In this document: piece after piece, positions 51,598 through 61,930 of the stretch
How the letters are laid out: every line of letters begins with the position of its first letter
Numbering within the stretch: the stretch's first letter is position 1
Assembly (NCBI RefSeq): GCF_010993775.1
Contig: NZ_WOTO01000007.1
Coordinates: 124,001-188,000, forward strand
Origin: Fodinicola feengrottensis
GTDB taxonomy: Bacteria > Actinomycetota > Actinomycetes > Mycobacteriales > HKI-0501
Reading direction: 5' to 3'
Length of the DNA: 64,000 nucleotides
The notes under the pieces: model-generated
Database searches by the model: none
The model's input: only the letters and a program-made list of their open reading frames with translations
Told to the model about the DNA's origin: nothing
Made by a program: the position numbers and the translations under genes

Positions 51598-52381
51598 TCA
51601 GCCGAGGTTGAACCCGCCTTCGGAGCTGATCACCTGGCCGGTGACCCAGCCACCGTCCGGGCCGACCAGGAAGGACACCAGTGCGGCCGCGTCGTCCGGC
51701 GTGCCCCAGCGGCCCAGCCGCAGCCGGGTCAGTGCCGCCGCGGTGATGTCCGGCGTCGCCCAGCCGGTGTCGGTGGGGCCCGGATTCACGCAGTTCACCA
51801 TGATCCGCTGGCTAATCACCGCGGCGGCGAGGCTTGGTGTCATTCCAGCCAGCGCCGCTTTGCTTGCCGCATAGGGGATTTCGTCGGCCATCGGGCCGTT
51901 GTGCTGACCGGAGGTGAAAAGCACGATCCGGCCATCGCTGCCCTTGAAATGGCCGGCGAATTCCTTGACCAGCAGGAAAGTGGATCGACTGTTGATCGCG
52001 TACGACGCGTCGATCTCGGCCGCGGTGATTTCCGCGAGAGAACTGCGAGGAGTGGTGCGGGCATGGTTGGCGACCAGGATGTCGAGATGTCCGAAGGCGT
52101 CGATGCCGGCTTGGACCACCTCGGCCGGTGCCAGTGGATCGCTGAAGTCGGCGCTGACGTACTCAACCCGACGCCCCGCCTCGCGCAACTCGTCGACAAT
52201 CGACGCCGGCGCACCCGTACCCATCTCGTTGTGACGCTCCGCGTCATGCCGCTCCCAGCCTTGAAGCAGCAGGTCAGCGCCCTGCGCGGCGAGCCGGCGA
52301 GCGATCGCGACGCCGATTTCCGGCCTGCCGGCTCACTCCGGTCACGACCGCGGTGCGACCGGCGAGGGCGTTGTCGAACAT
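51598..52381 (-). CDS. Short-chain dehydrogenase/reductase (one apparent indel)
   Basis: About 260 residues. Start [19 protein letters not shown] leads into the NAD(P)-binding GIG once one extra A near 52317 is removed. The catalytic Tyr-Lys is in PYAASKAAL, with Ser in LFTSGQHN. Ends NPGPTDTGW...SSEGGFNLG, typical of fabG-like SDRs. Substrate unknown. Divergent from acpS, 28 bases between starts. Confidence 0.87.
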
Positions 52382-52409
52382 GTTGGCGGTCCTTTCGTAC
52401 GCTGACGTG

Positions 52410-52781
52410 GTGATTGTCAGTGTGGGGATGGACGTCGTGCTAGTCGAACGATTTGCGGCCGCGCTCACGCGTACGCCGCCGCTCGCCGACCGCCTGTTCA
52501 CCGAGGCCGAGCGCACCACGTCCTCGGGTAATCCGCGGTCGCCGGAGTCGCTCGCGGCCCGGTTCGCGGCCAAAGAGGCGGTCGCCAAGGCGCTGGGCGC
52601 GCCGGTCGGGCTGAGCTGGCACGACTGTGAGGTTGTCACGGATGCGGACGGCCGTCCGTGGCTGACAGTCTGCGGCACGGTCGCCGACGCGGCCGCCGCC
52701 GCCGGCATCGCCCGCTGGCACCTGTCGCTGTCCCACGACGGTGGCATCGCCTCCGCGATGGTCGTCGCCGAAGGCGCCTAA
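52410..52781 (+). CDS. acpS: Holo-[acyl-carrier-protein] synthase
   Basis: 123 residues. GTG 52410 yields [10 protein letters not shown], with the Mg-binding Asp, and [13 protein letters not shown] holds the catalytic Glu-Lys. [14 protein letters not shown] ends the fold. It attaches 4'-phosphopantetheine from CoA to acyl carrier protein. Intact. Confidence 0.93.
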   Translation: MIVSVGMDVVLVERFAAALTRTPPLADRLFTEAERTTSSGNPRSPESLAARFAAKEAVAKALGAPVGLSWHDCEVVTDADGRPWLTVCGTVADAAAAAGIARWHLSLSHDGGIASAMVVAEGA

Positions 52782-52787
52782 AACCTT

Positions 52788-52850
52788 CGCGAACTCGACG
52801 TTTCCGCTGTCACTTTCGGGGGTTTCTCAAACGAAAACGTCAGGTTCGCG
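52788..52850. terminator. Bidirectional hairpin, same family as 1184-1245
   Basis: Arms CGCGAACTCGACGTTT (52788-52803) and AAACGTCAGGTTCGCG (52835-52850) with two mismatches. It lies between convergent acpS and padR genes, overlapping the padR stop. Confidence 0.7.
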
Positions 52851-53390
52851 GGTGGTCTTGTTCCCACGCTTGGAGTTGGTCTTGGGCCCAGGTGGACCAG
52901 GCCAGTTGTGCCGCGTACGTACGGCGGCCGTACTCGGCGGCGAGGCGACCGAACCAGGGTTGGTTGTCCGAGTCGGGCTGGAGATCGAACCGCTCGATGA
53001 TGTTCTCGATGTCCGCGCCGGCCTCGCTCGCCTCCCGCTGATAGCCGCGCAACAGGACCTTGCGGTCGGCCGTGTCCAGGGTGTTCAGCAGGAAGAGCCG
53101 GAGGACCGATTCGTTCCGTACGAGCGGCGCGGTCGGCGGATGGATCAGCCATTCCCGCAGCTCGGTGCGGCCACTGTCGGTGATCGCGCGTACGTCCGGC
53201 GGCCGCGTGCGCCCTCGTCGACAACGTCGATCAGGCCCTCGTCGGCGAGCTTGTTCAGCTCCGGATAGATCTGGCTGTGTCGGGCGTGCCATGCCCACCG
53301 CTGCAGCGAGATCTCGAACGTCCTGGCCAGGTCATAGCCGCTGGCCGGCTCGTCCGCGAGCAGGCCCAGCAGGGCGTATCGCAACGACAT
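52840..53390 (-). CDS. PadR-family regulator with C-terminal domain (one apparent indel)
   Basis: About 183 residues. MSLRYALLGLLADEPASGYD and SQIYPELNKLADEGLIDV form the winged helix; the indel near 53205 is followed by PPDVRAITDSGRTELREWL and a long C-terminal helical domain, as in the PadR/Vir-activator subclass. Divergent from the carotenoid oxygenase gene, with a palindrome between them. Confidence 0.87.
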
Positions 53391-53408
53391 CGGTCCACAC
53401 CTCCGTCC

Positions 53409-53422
53409 TGCACTCTAGTGCA
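53409..53422. promoter_or_regulatory. Candidate PadR operator at the carotenoid-oxygenase locus
   Basis: TGCACT-CT-AGTGCA, a perfect dyad 19 bases before the padR start and upstream of the oxygenase promoter. It is well placed for control of both divergent genes. Confidence 0.55.
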
Positions 53423-53440
53423 AAGATCTACAGATTGAGA

Positions 53441-53469
53441 TTGACATGTCGAAATCGATAGGTCATTCT
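53441..53469 (+). promoter_or_regulatory. Promoter of the carotenoid-oxygenase operon
   Basis: TTGACA (53441-53446), 17-base spacer, CATTCT (53464-53469), 30 bases before the start codon. Confidence 0.55.
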
Positions 53470-53498
53470 CTTCATGTCGCATCCGACAGGAGGATCTC

Positions 53499-54875
53499 AT
53501 GACCGCCACACAGAGTGATAAGAACACCGATCAGCTCCAACCGGAGCGCTACTTCGCGCCGGTCCCGGACGAGACCGAGGCGTACGACCTGCCGGTCACC
53601 GGCACGTTGCCTACGGAGCTGGCGGGCCGCTATTTCCGGAACGGACCGAACCCGCTGCCCGGTGACCCGTCCGGGCACTGGTTCACCGGTATCGGCATGC
53701 TGCATGGCGTACGCATCGCCGGCGGTAAGGCGGAGTGGTACCGGAACCGCTGGGTCAAGACCGCTCGGCTGGCCGGGGAGCGATTTATGGACGAGAACGG
53801 CCGCCGTAATCTCGCCGTCAATTCCGCGAACACGCACATCATCGAACATGGCGGCAAGCTGCTGGCGCTGTGCGAGGTGGGTTTTCCTTACCAGGTCACG
53901 CCAGAACTCGACACGGTTGGTCCGGTGGACTTCGGGGGCCGGTTGACCACCGCGATGACCGCTCATCCCAAGCAGGACCCGGTGACCGGCGAGCTGCATT
54001 TCTTCGGCTACGGGTTCCGGCCGCCTTTCCTTACGTACCACCGCCTTTCGGCCAGTGGAGAGCTGGTCCACAGTGCCGAGATCGACGTACCGGCATCCAC
54101 CATGATGCACGATTTCGCGATTACCGAGAACTACGTGATCTGGCTGGATCTGCCCCTTGTCTTCGATCACACCCTGTTGGAACGGGGAATGCCGTACGAA
54201 TGGCGGGACGCGTATGGTGCCCGGCTCGGCGTGATGCGCAAAGACAGCACCAAAGTTCAGTGGTTCGACGTGGACCCCTGCTACATTCTCCACGTGGTAA
54301 CGCGTTCGAGGACTCCCAGGGCCGGATCGTGGTGGACGCTGTCCGCTACAGCAGACGATCGTGGGACGCGCTTTGGGGCCAGATCGGTGGTGCGGTCGAA
54401 GTCGGAAACCACCTCGTCGACGCGGCGACGTCGCTGGGCGTCAGCGCGATGCACCGCTGGACGCTCGACCCTGCCAGCGGGACCGTCAGCGAGCAGCTCG
54501 TCGACGATCGTGGCGTCGAATTCCCCACTATCAACGAAAGCCGGACCGGCTTGCCCAACCGGTACGTCTACACCGTAGGCAACGGCCACGTCGGCGCGAT
54601 TGTCAAGTATGACACCGAGACCGGCCGCAGCTGGGCGAACGAGCTGGGCGACCGGGTAGCCGGCGAGGCAGTCTTCATCCCGGCCGACGGCGGCACCAAC
54701 GAGGACGATGGCTGGCTGATGTCGATCCTGAGCGAGCGCAGCGGCAAGGGATCGCAACTGGTCGTACTGGACGCCGGTGATGTGGCCGCCGGACCGGTCG
54801 CTACGGTCGAGCTGCCGGCCGCGCGTACCAGCCGGATTCCACGGTTCCTGGTTCGCTGACGGGGTCACTGACTGA
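53499..54875 (+). CDS. Carotenoid cleavage oxygenase family protein (two apparent indels)
   Basis: About 458 residues, ATG behind AGGAGG. Family start RYFRNGPNP, then the four iron-binding His: TAHPKQDP, MMHDFAIT, YILHVVNAFED and GFHGSWF. The last two are only seen after restoring a lost C near 54291 (GTGGTAACG for GTGGTCAACG) and removing an extra C near 54817; the frame then ends at TGA 54873-54875. These enzymes cleave carotenoids, stilbenes or related alkenes oxidatively. Downstream are a membrane protein and an acetyltransferase. Confidence 0.88.
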
Positions 54876-54910
54876 CAATGTCCACGACACTTCCACGGGG
54901 AGGGAACCCG

Positions 54911-55561
54911 ATGACGGAGACTGCCGAGACCGCGCCGCGAGTGCCACAGATGCGAACGATGATGTTGTCGTTGCTGTGGGACGTGGGCCTGGCGCTGATC
55001 GCGTACTACGGACTGCGTGCATTGGGGCAGTCTCCGTTCGTCTCGCTGCTGGCGGGCACGATCGTGTCGGGCCTGCGAGTGGCCTGGGTGGCTATCAAGG
55101 CGCGTCGTGTCGACGTCTTCGCCGGCTTCCTGCTGGCGGTGTTCGGGGTCGGGCTGGTGCTGTCGTTCGTCACCGGCAGCGCCCGATTCCTGCTGTTGAA
55201 GGACTCCGTCGGCACCGGCGTGGCTGGTTTGCTCTTCGCCGGCAGCTGTTTCGTCGGCCGGCCGCTGATTTTCTACGCGGCCAAACGAATGCAGGGCGAC
55301 GGTGGAGCGCGCTTCGAGGACCTGTGGGCGACCGCCGAGCCCTTCCGGAAGATGTTCCGGCTGATGTCGATGGTGTGGGGTCTCGGCCTGCTTTTCGAGG
55401 CTCTGGTCCGCATCCCGCTGGTGTTCCTGCTGCCGATCGACGTGATGACCGGCCTGTCGTCGATCATGTTCATCGCCGCGATGGTGCTGCTCACCGTCTG
55501 GACCTTCGGGTATGTCCGGCGGAAACTGCGCGACCGACCGGTGCCGGCCGCCGCGGAATGA
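54911..55561 (+). CDS. VC0807-like multi-pass membrane protein
   Basis: 216 residues from ATG 54911 (GGGGAGGG upstream). Six hydrophobic segments including LLWDVGLALIAYYGLRAL, FAGFLLAVFGVGLVLSF, GTGVAGLLFAGSCF and IMFIAAMVLLTVWTF. Pattern fits the VC0807-type family of unknown function. The stop overlaps the next ATG. Confidence 0.72.
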   Translation: MTETAETAPRVPQMRTMMLSLLWDVGLALIAYYGLRALGQSPFVSLLAGTIVSGLRVAWVAIKARRVDVFAGFLLAVFGVGLVLSFVTGSARFLLLKDSVGTGVAGLLFAGSCFVGRPLIFYAAKRMQGDGGARFEDLWATAEPFRKMFRLMSMVWGLGLLFEALVRIPLVFLLPIDVMTGLSSIMFIAAMVLLTVWTFGYVRRKLRDRPVPAAAE

Positions 55562-56163
55562 CGGTCACTGCGGGTAGGGTCGGGAAGGCCGATGTCACTG
55601 CGGTGTCGGCCGTCCTGACCCGTGCTTTTATGGATGACCCGGTGATGTCCTGGATGATGCCGGACGACGCCGAGCGCGACCGCCGGCTGCCGCTGTTCTT
55701 CCAAGCCGTCATCCGGCATGAACATCTCCGGCACCACACCGTCGACGCCGCCGTCGCGGACGGCGCGGTCCGCGGCGCGGCACTGTGGAAGCCACCCGGC
55801 GGCTGGCAGGTCGGGTGGCTGCGGGCGCTGCTGTCGATGCCGGCCTACCTCCGCGCTTTCGGCCCGTACGTGAAAAACGCCGGCCAGGTCCAGGAGGTCA
55901 TGGCCAAGACCCACCCACACGAACCACACTGGTATCTGTCCGTCATCGGCACCGACCCGACCGCCCAAGGCACCGGCGTCGGCACCGGCCTGATCACCTC
56001 CCGGCTGGCCGCCTGCGACCGCGATCACCTGCCGGCGTACCTGGAATCCAGCAAGGAGTCGAACGTGCCGTATTACGCCCGTTTCGGCTTCGAGGTGACG
56101 CGCGAGATTCAGCTCCCGTCAGCCGGCCCCACCCTGTGGGCGATGTGGCGCCAGCCCCGCTGA
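55558..56163 (+). CDS. GNAT-family N-acetyltransferase
   Basis: 201 residues, intact. Acetyl-CoA loop in VIGTDPTAQGTGVGTGLI, then AYLESSKESNVPYYARFGFE. ATG 55558 overlaps the previous stop by two bases, so the oxygenase, membrane protein and GNAT genes are probably one operon. Substrate unknown. Confidence 0.87.
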   Translation: MTVTAGRVGKADVTAVSAVLTRAFMDDPVMSWMMPDDAERDRRLPLFFQAVIRHEHLRHHTVDAAVADGAVRGAALWKPPGGWQVGWLRALLSMPAYLRAFGPYVKNAGQVQEVMAKTHPHEPHWYLSVIGTDPTAQGTGVGTGLITSRLAACDRDHLPAYLESSKESNVPYYARFGFEVTREIQLPSAGPTLWAMWRQPR

Positions 56164-56204
56164 ATCCGCACAGTCGGATTCCGATGGGACAGCCCTCGTA
56201 CGTA

Positions 56205-56387
56205 GGGTGCGGCGCGAAACTGTCGTACCCCTCCGGCAGATTTGCCCCCACCCAGTGACGGGTGGGGGGCGGGTTCGAGGACCGATGTTCAACTAAAAAT
56301 CAAGGTCCACCTCTCAACCCACCCCCCGCCCGTTCAAAGGGAGGGGGAAAGAAAAACAGACACCTACGACAATTTCGCGCCGCACCC
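56205..56387 (+). mobile_element. MITE-like element, copy 3
   Basis: 183 bases, same orientation and about 95% like copy 1 by eye, with the 23-base ends. Left flank TACGTA, preceded by a decayed form of the CAATCGGATTCCGATTG palindrome (56171-56186). It separates the GNAT gene from nnr; the rest of the 322-base gap holds nothing else seen. Confidence 0.85.
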
Positions 56388-56485
56388 TCCCGGTGAGCCG
56401 ATGGGAAATAGGACCGGCACCGAAGAGTGATCAAAGCGGGAGACCGCTTTGGCGGCTGGGCGGCGCGTCGGGCAACCTTGGTCGC

Positions 56486-57923
56486 ATGCGACTGGCGTAC
56501 GGGGTGGATCAGGTACGGGCGGCCGAAGCGGCTCTTATGGCGAAGTTGCCGGACGGCGCGCTCATGCGGCGGGCGGCGGCTGGGCTGGCGCGGAGGGTGG
56601 CGATTCTGCTCAAGGACGGCCGCGGCGGCGTGTACGGGGCGAAGGTCGCGTTGATGGTCGGCGTCGGCGACAACGGGGGTGACGCACTCTATGCGGGAGC
56701 CAGGCTGGCTGGTCGTGGAGCCCTCGTCGAGGCCGTGCTGCTGAAGCCGGAGCGCGCGCATAGCGACGGTCTTAAGGCGCTCAAAGCGGCCGGTGGGCGG
56801 GGGTGGTGAGCAGCATCCCCGCGGATGCGGACGTGATCCTCGACGGGTTGGTCGGCATCGGTGCCAGCGGGGGATTGCGGCCTGATGCGGCTGAGCTTGC
56901 CGCCGCGGCGGCGCTGACGGGGGCGCCGATCGTCGCGGTGGACACCCCGAGCGGCATCGACCCGACCACCGGAGCGGTGCCTGGCGAGGCCGTACGAGCC
57001 GATGTCACGGTGACGTTCGGCTGCCTGAAAGCGGGCCTGGTGGTGGGGCCAGGGGCGGCTCGCAGTGGGCTGGTGGAGCTGGTCGATATAGGCATCGGGC
57101 CCCACCTTGGCGCGCCGGCCGCGCTGATCCCGGATGAGGCCGACATCGCCGACTGGTGGCCGCGGCCCGGCCCGACCGATGACAAATACACCCGTGGTGT
57201 GCTGGGCATCGCGGCCGGCTCGGACATCTATCCGGGGGCCGCGGTGCTCGCGGTGGGCGCGGCGCTGGCCGGGCCGGCGGGGATGGTCCGGTACGCCGGC
57301 ACCGCGCTCGAGCCGGTACGACGCCCTACCCGGAAGTGGTCGCCAGCGCCAATCTGCGCGACGCCGGCCGCGTACAGGCATGGGCGATCGGCTCCGGGCT
57401 CGGCACCGGCGAGCCGGCTACCGGGATGCTCTGGCAGGTGCTGCAGTCCGACCTTCCGGTGGTGATCGACGCCGACGGGCTGACGGTGCTGGCCGGGCAC
57501 CAGGAATGGGTACGCGACCGGAAGGCGCCGACCCTGCTCACCCCGCACGACCGCGAGTTCGCCCGGATTTTCGGGCCGATCGGCGAAGACCGGCTGGCGG
57601 CGGCCCGCCGAGCCGCCGCCAGGTTGCGGTGCACGGTGTTGCTCAAGGGCGACCGGACGATCGTCGCGGACCGGGACGGCACCGCGTACGTGAACCCGAC
57701 CGGCACGCCGGTGCTGGCCACCGCCGGCAGCGGAGATGTCCTGTCCGGCATCGCCGGGGCGCTGCTCGCCGCCGGTGTTCCCGCTGGTAAGGCCGGCGCG
57801 GCTGCCGCGTACGTGCATGGCCTCGCCGGTCGACTGGCGGCCGAGAACGGGCCGGTCAGCGCCGCTGTGGTCCGGGACACGATGCGGGCCGCGGTGCGCG
57901 GCCTGTGGCCGGCCGCTGGCTGA
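56486..57923 (+). CDS. nnr: Bifunctional NAD(P)H-hydrate epimerase / ADP-dependent dehydratase (two apparent indels)
   Basis: About 479 residues. N-terminal YjeF-type epimerase (AYGVDQVRAAE, VGVGDNGGDALYAG, DTPSGIDPTTG). C-terminal carbohydrate-kinase-like dehydratase (WAIGSGLG, VIDADGLTVL, LTPHDREFARI, TAGSGDVLSGIAGALLA). Repairs hydrated NADH/NADPH. Frame changes near 56800 and 57320. Located directly before alr, a common actinobacterial arrangement. Confidence 0.92.
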
Positions 57924-57943
57924 AACCTGGGAGACTGGACGAC

Positions 57944-59064
57944 ATGTCGTTGCAGTCCGAGGCGAGGATCGACCTGGCCGCCATCCGCGCCAACGTGCGC
58001 GAGCTGCGTGGGCGGACCAACGCCGAGGTGATGGCGGTGGTCAAGGCGGACGGGTACGGGCACGGGATCGTGCCGGCGGCCCGGGCCGCGCTCGCTGGCG
58101 GCGCCACCTGGCTCGGCGTGGCGACCCTCGACGAGGCGCTGACCGTACGGGCGGCCGGCATCAGCGCGCCGCTGTTGGCCTGGCTGATCGCCCCTGACCA
58201 GCCACTGCGGGCGGCCGTGGAGGCCGATGTCGAGCTGTCCGTGGCGACCGGCTGGCTGCTGGAGGATGTGGTCGCCGCCGCCGAGGCGTCCGGTCGTACG
58301 GCCCGGATCCAGCTCAAGATCGACACCGGGCTCGGCCGCGGCGGGGTCGGCCCGGCCGAGTGGCCCGCGTTGGTCGACGCGGCCGCCAAACACGCGGCCG
58401 CCGGGACCGTCGAGATCACCGGCATCTGGAGCCATTTCGCCCGAGCCGACGAGCCGGGCGATCCGAGCATCGCCGCACAGCAGAAGACTTTCGCTGAGGC
58501 GCTGGAAGTGGCCGCGGGGCTGGGTGTTGACCCGCCGCTGCGGCACCTTGCCAATTCCGCGGCCGCGCTCAGCCTGCCGAACGCGCATTTCGATCTGGTC
58601 CGAGCGGGGATCGCGATTTACGGTTATTCGCCTGTCCCAGGGGAATTTGGCCTCCCGGCCGGCGATGACCATGCGCGGCTCGGTAGCCGTGGTGAAAAGG
58701 CTGCCGGCCGGCCATGGCATTTCGTACGGGCATATTTACACCACCCCAAACCGAAACCACGGTCGCCCTGGTGCCGCTCGGCTATGGCGACGGAATTCCG
58801 CGCCACGCCAGCAATATCGCCCCACTGTGGGTGGCCGGGCGGCGGCATCGGATCGCCGGCCGGGTGTGCATGGACCAGTTCGTGGTCGATGTGGGCGACG
58901 ATCCGGTCGAGGTTGGGCAGGACGCGATTCTGTTCGGACCGGGCGACCACGGCGAGCCCACCGCGGACGACTGGGCGGCCGCTTTGGACACCATCAGCTA
59001 CGAAATCGTGACCCGCGTCGGCGCGCGGGTGCCACGGACGTACGTCGGCGAGGAGACTGCGTGA
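57944..59064 (+). CDS. alr: Alanine racemase (two apparent indels)
   Basis: 372 residues after repair. PLP-binding Lys in VMAVVKADGYGHG, HLANSAAAL, and the second-domain ALVPLGYGDGIPRH and GRVCMDQFVVDVG. An extra C near 58652 and an extra A near 58749 break the frame. Makes D-alanine for peptidoglycan. The stop overlaps the hydrolase GTG by four bases. Confidence 0.94.
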
Positions 59065-60272
59065 GCCGCATCAAGAATGCCGGTCTGATTGGTGGACTGG
59101 TCGGCGTCGCCGCGGCCGGGGTGGCCGCCGGCCTCGCGGTGGAGCGTTTCGCGGTCGGCCGGGTCCGCAAAGCCGGCGACGACGACCCGTACGCGACCGA
59201 GCCTTTTGGTCTGCTGCCAGCGGATCAGGAGCGGATCGTGACCGGCCCGGACGGCGTCGAGCTCTACACCGAAATCGTGGAGCCGGACCGGGATCGGGCC
59301 GCGCCCGAGCTGACCGTGGTGTTCGTACACGGATTCTGCCTGGACATGGGCACCTGGCATTTCCAGCGCCGCGGCCTTTCCAGGGTTTCGGATCCGCGGT
59401 TCCGGATGGTTTTCTACGACCAGCCGGGGCATGGCCGGAGCAGCCGCAAACCCTCCGGCGACTATTCCATCGACGAGCTCGGCGGTGACCTGGCCGCACT
59501 TATCGCCCAGGTGGCGCCAAAAGGCCCGCTGGTGCTGATCGGCCATTCGATGGGCGGCATGACGATCATGGCGCTGGCCGAGCAGGATCCGGAGCTGTTC
59601 GCTGACCGGGTGGTCGGCGTCGGGCTGATCGCCACCTCGGCCGGCGACCTCGACTCGGTCGCGCTGGGAATGCCCGCACCGCTGGCGAAAAGCCGTAAGC
59701 CGCTGACGCCGGCACTAACCGCTGCGCTGAAAGTCTCGCCCGGCATCGTGGATGGCATTCGGCGGCTCGGTTCGGACGTGGCCTGGCTGCTCACCCGCCG
59801 CTATGCCTTCGCCGATTTCGCCGCATCGCCCTCGTTGGTGTCCTATGTGGAGCGGATGATTTCGTCCACGTCCAGTGACATTATCGCCGGCTATTTGCGT
59901 ACGCTGTCAGAGCATCACCGCTATGCCGCGCTGGAAGTGGTGGACGGCATCGAAACCCTGGTGGTGGCGGCCGACGACGACCTGCTGACGCCGGTGCAGC
60001 ACAGCGAGGAAATGGTCCGGTTGCTGCCCGGCGCGGAATTCGTGGAACTGGAGTCCGGCGGGCATCTCGCACTGATGGCCCAGGCGGACATCGTGAACGC
60101 GAATATCGCCGCTTTCCTGCAACGCGCCCTGCGATCGGCTGGCGCCCCGCGCACTGTCCCCGAATCCCGCATCAAGCAAGCCCGCTCCGAGCGGGCCAAA
60201 AAGGCCAAGGAAGCCGGCTCCAGTGAGCGCCGCCGCTTTCTTCGGGTCCGGCGTAAGGAAAAGTCGGCATGA
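59061..60272 (+). CDS. Membrane-anchored alpha/beta hydrolase
   Basis: 403 residues from GTG 59061, intact. N-terminal hydrophobic anchor (LIGGLVGVAAAGVAAGLAVE). Oxyanion HGFCLD, nucleophile GHSMGG, Asp in ADDDLLTP and His in SGGHLALM. The last ~45 residues are Arg/Lys-rich. The gene sits between alr and tsaE with four-base overlaps on both sides. Substrate unknown. Confidence 0.87.
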   Translation: MSRIKNAGLIGGLVGVAAAGVAAGLAVERFAVGRVRKAGDDDPYATEPFGLLPADQERIVTGPDGVELYTEIVEPDRDRAAPELTVVFVHGFCLDMGTWHFQRRGLSRVSDPRFRMVFYDQPGHGRSSRKPSGDYSIDELGGDLAALIAQVAPKGPLVLIGHSMGGMTIMALAEQDPELFADRVVGVGLIATSAGDLDSVALGMPAPLAKSRKPLTPALTAALKVSPGIVDGIRRLGSDVAWLLTRRYAFADFAASPSLVSYVERMISSTSSDIIAGYLRTLSEHHRYAALEVVDGIETLVVAADDDLLTPVQHSEEMVRLLPGAEFVELESGGHLALMAQADIVNANIAAFLQRALRSAGAPRTVPESRIKQARSERAKKAKEAGSSERRRFLRVRRKEKSA

Positions 60273-60730
60273 TCCAGCAGTTGCCCACCCCGGCCGATAC
60301 CAAAGCGTACGGGCACAAACTCGCCAAGCTGCTCAAACCCGGCGACCTGCTGGTGCTGACCGGGCCGCTGGGCGCTGGGAAAACCGCGCTGACCCAGGGC
60401 ATCGCGGCCGGTCTCGGCGTACGCTCGCCGGTCACCAGCCCGACTTTCATCATGGCCCGCGTACACACCGACGGCCGCGTTCCGCTGGTCCACGTCGACG
60501 CGTACCGACTGGGCGACTCGCCCGACCTGGCCGGTGAGATCGACGCGCTGGACCTCGACGTGACCGCCGAGGACGCCGTCACTGTCGTGGAATGGGGCAG
60601 CGCGGTGGCCCACCGGCTGGCCGAGGACTACCTGGAGGTCCGGATCGCTCGCCGCGACGACTCCGAGGAACGCCAGGCCGAGCTGGTCGCGCACGGCACC
60701 ACCTGGCCAGCCCGGCTTTCGTCGAGCTGA
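60269..60730 (+). CDS. tsaE: tRNA t6A biosynthesis ATPase TsaE
   Basis: 153 residues, intact. P-loop [28 protein letters not shown] and VVEWGSA. Partner ATPase of the TsaB-TsaD complex that makes threonylcarbamoyl-adenosine at tRNA position 37. Confidence 0.96.
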   Translation: MIQQLPTPADTKAYGHKLAKLLKPGDLLVLTGPLGAGKTALTQGIAAGLGVRSPVTSPTFIMARVHTDGRVPLVHVDAYRLGDSPDLAGEIDALDLDVTAEDAVTVVEWGSAVAHRLAEDYLEVRIARRDDSEERQAELVAHGTTWPARLSSS

Positions 60731-60805
60731 GCTCGCGGCGGGTGGGGCGGGGAATCAACACACGGCGTGAGCATCGGACATCGCCGGTAGGTAGGCTCCG
60801 TATCC

Positions 60806-61466
60806 GTGTTCCGCTTGTACTCGACACCGCCACTCCGGCCGTCAGCGTCGGCATCGCCGAGGTCACCACCGACGGCTTGACAATGGTCGCCGAAGACCAG
60901 GTGGTGGACGGCCGGCGGCACGGCGAGGCGCTCGCCGTGCTGATTGCGGGCTGCCTGGACAAGGCCGGCATTCGGATCGACCTGCTCGACGCGGTGGTCG
61001 CGGGCGTCGGTCCTGGTCCGTTCACGGGCCTGCGGGTGGGGCTGGTCACCGCCGCCGCGATCGCCGACGCACGGCAGATCCCGGCGTACGGCGTGTGCTC
61101 GCTCGACGCCATCGCGGCGGGGCTCGGCGGGCCGCTGCTGGTGGCGACGGATGCGCGGCGCAAGGAGATCTACTGGGCCACCTACGACGCGGCCGGCGCG
61201 CGAGTCAACGGACCGTCCGTCGACAAGCCCGCGGCCGTACGGGAAAACATGGACGCTGTCGAGCGCGCGGCCGGAGCGGGCGCGGCCCAATACGCCGAGA
61301 TATTGGGACTGCCCGTCACCGGCCCGGAATATCCGTCCATGCCGGCGATGGCGAGGCTGGCAGCCGACCGGGTCCGGGCCGGCGCGCCGACCGAGCCGTT
61401 GACCCCGCTCTACCTGCGCGGCCGGACGCGACCGAGCCGGGAGAGCGCAAAAAGGTCAACCGATGA
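60806..61466 (+). CDS. tsaB: TsaB, partner of TsaD in t6A synthesis (apparent indels at both ends)
   Basis: About 220 residues. [28 protein letters not shown] and [12 protein letters not shown] identify the family. GTG 60806 is the likely start but is one base out of frame with the body. Near 61420 a second indel precedes [15 protein letters not shown] and the TGA that overlaps rimI. Confidence 0.9.
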
Positions 61467-61930
61467 GCATCCAGGCGGATGCGCCGACGGTCATCATCGA
61501 CCGGATGCGCTGGTGGCATATCGATCCGATCCTGGTGATCGAGGACGACCTTTTCGGGGCCGAGCGGTGGACGGCCGGAATGTTCTGGTCCGAGCTCGCC
61601 GGCGCCGACCGCTACTACCGGGTCGCGGTGGAAGGTCTGGACGAGGTCGTCGGCTACGCGGGCCTCGCGCATGGGCCGGATTCGGCCTGGGTGCACAACA
61701 TCGCGGTCCGCCGCGACCGACAGGGCCGCGGCCTCGGTGCCCGGCTGCTGGACGACCTGCTGGCCGAGGCGGTACGCCAGGAAGCGCCGCAGGTCGCCCT
61801 GGAAGTGGCCGCCAGCAATGCGATCGCTCAGCGGCTTTATGCCATCCGAGGCTTCGAACCTGTCGGCGTACGCAAGGCTTATTACCAACCAAGCGGCGAG
61901 GACGCCGTAGTGATGGTACGGGAGATGTGA
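61463..61930 (+). CDS. rimI: Ribosomal-protein S18 alanine N-acetyltransferase-like GNAT
   Basis: 155 residues, intact. [18 protein letters not shown] and the acetyl-CoA loop [14 protein letters not shown], then [19 protein letters not shown]. Position between tsaB and tsaD is typical. The real substrate in actinobacteria may be broader than S18. Confidence 0.93.
   Translation: MSIQADAPTVIIDRMRWWHIDPILVIEDDLFGAERWTAGMFWSELAGADRYYRVAVEGLDEVVGYAGLAHGPDSAWVHNIAVRRDRQGRGLGARLLDDLLAEAVRQEAPQVALEVAASNAIAQRLYAIRGFEPVGVRKAYYQPSGEDAVVMVREM

Noticed and set aside
58227..60272. An apparent alanine racemase-hydrolase fusion
   Set aside because: Arises from the alr indels; GTG 59061 with a four-base overlap is the normal hydrolase start.
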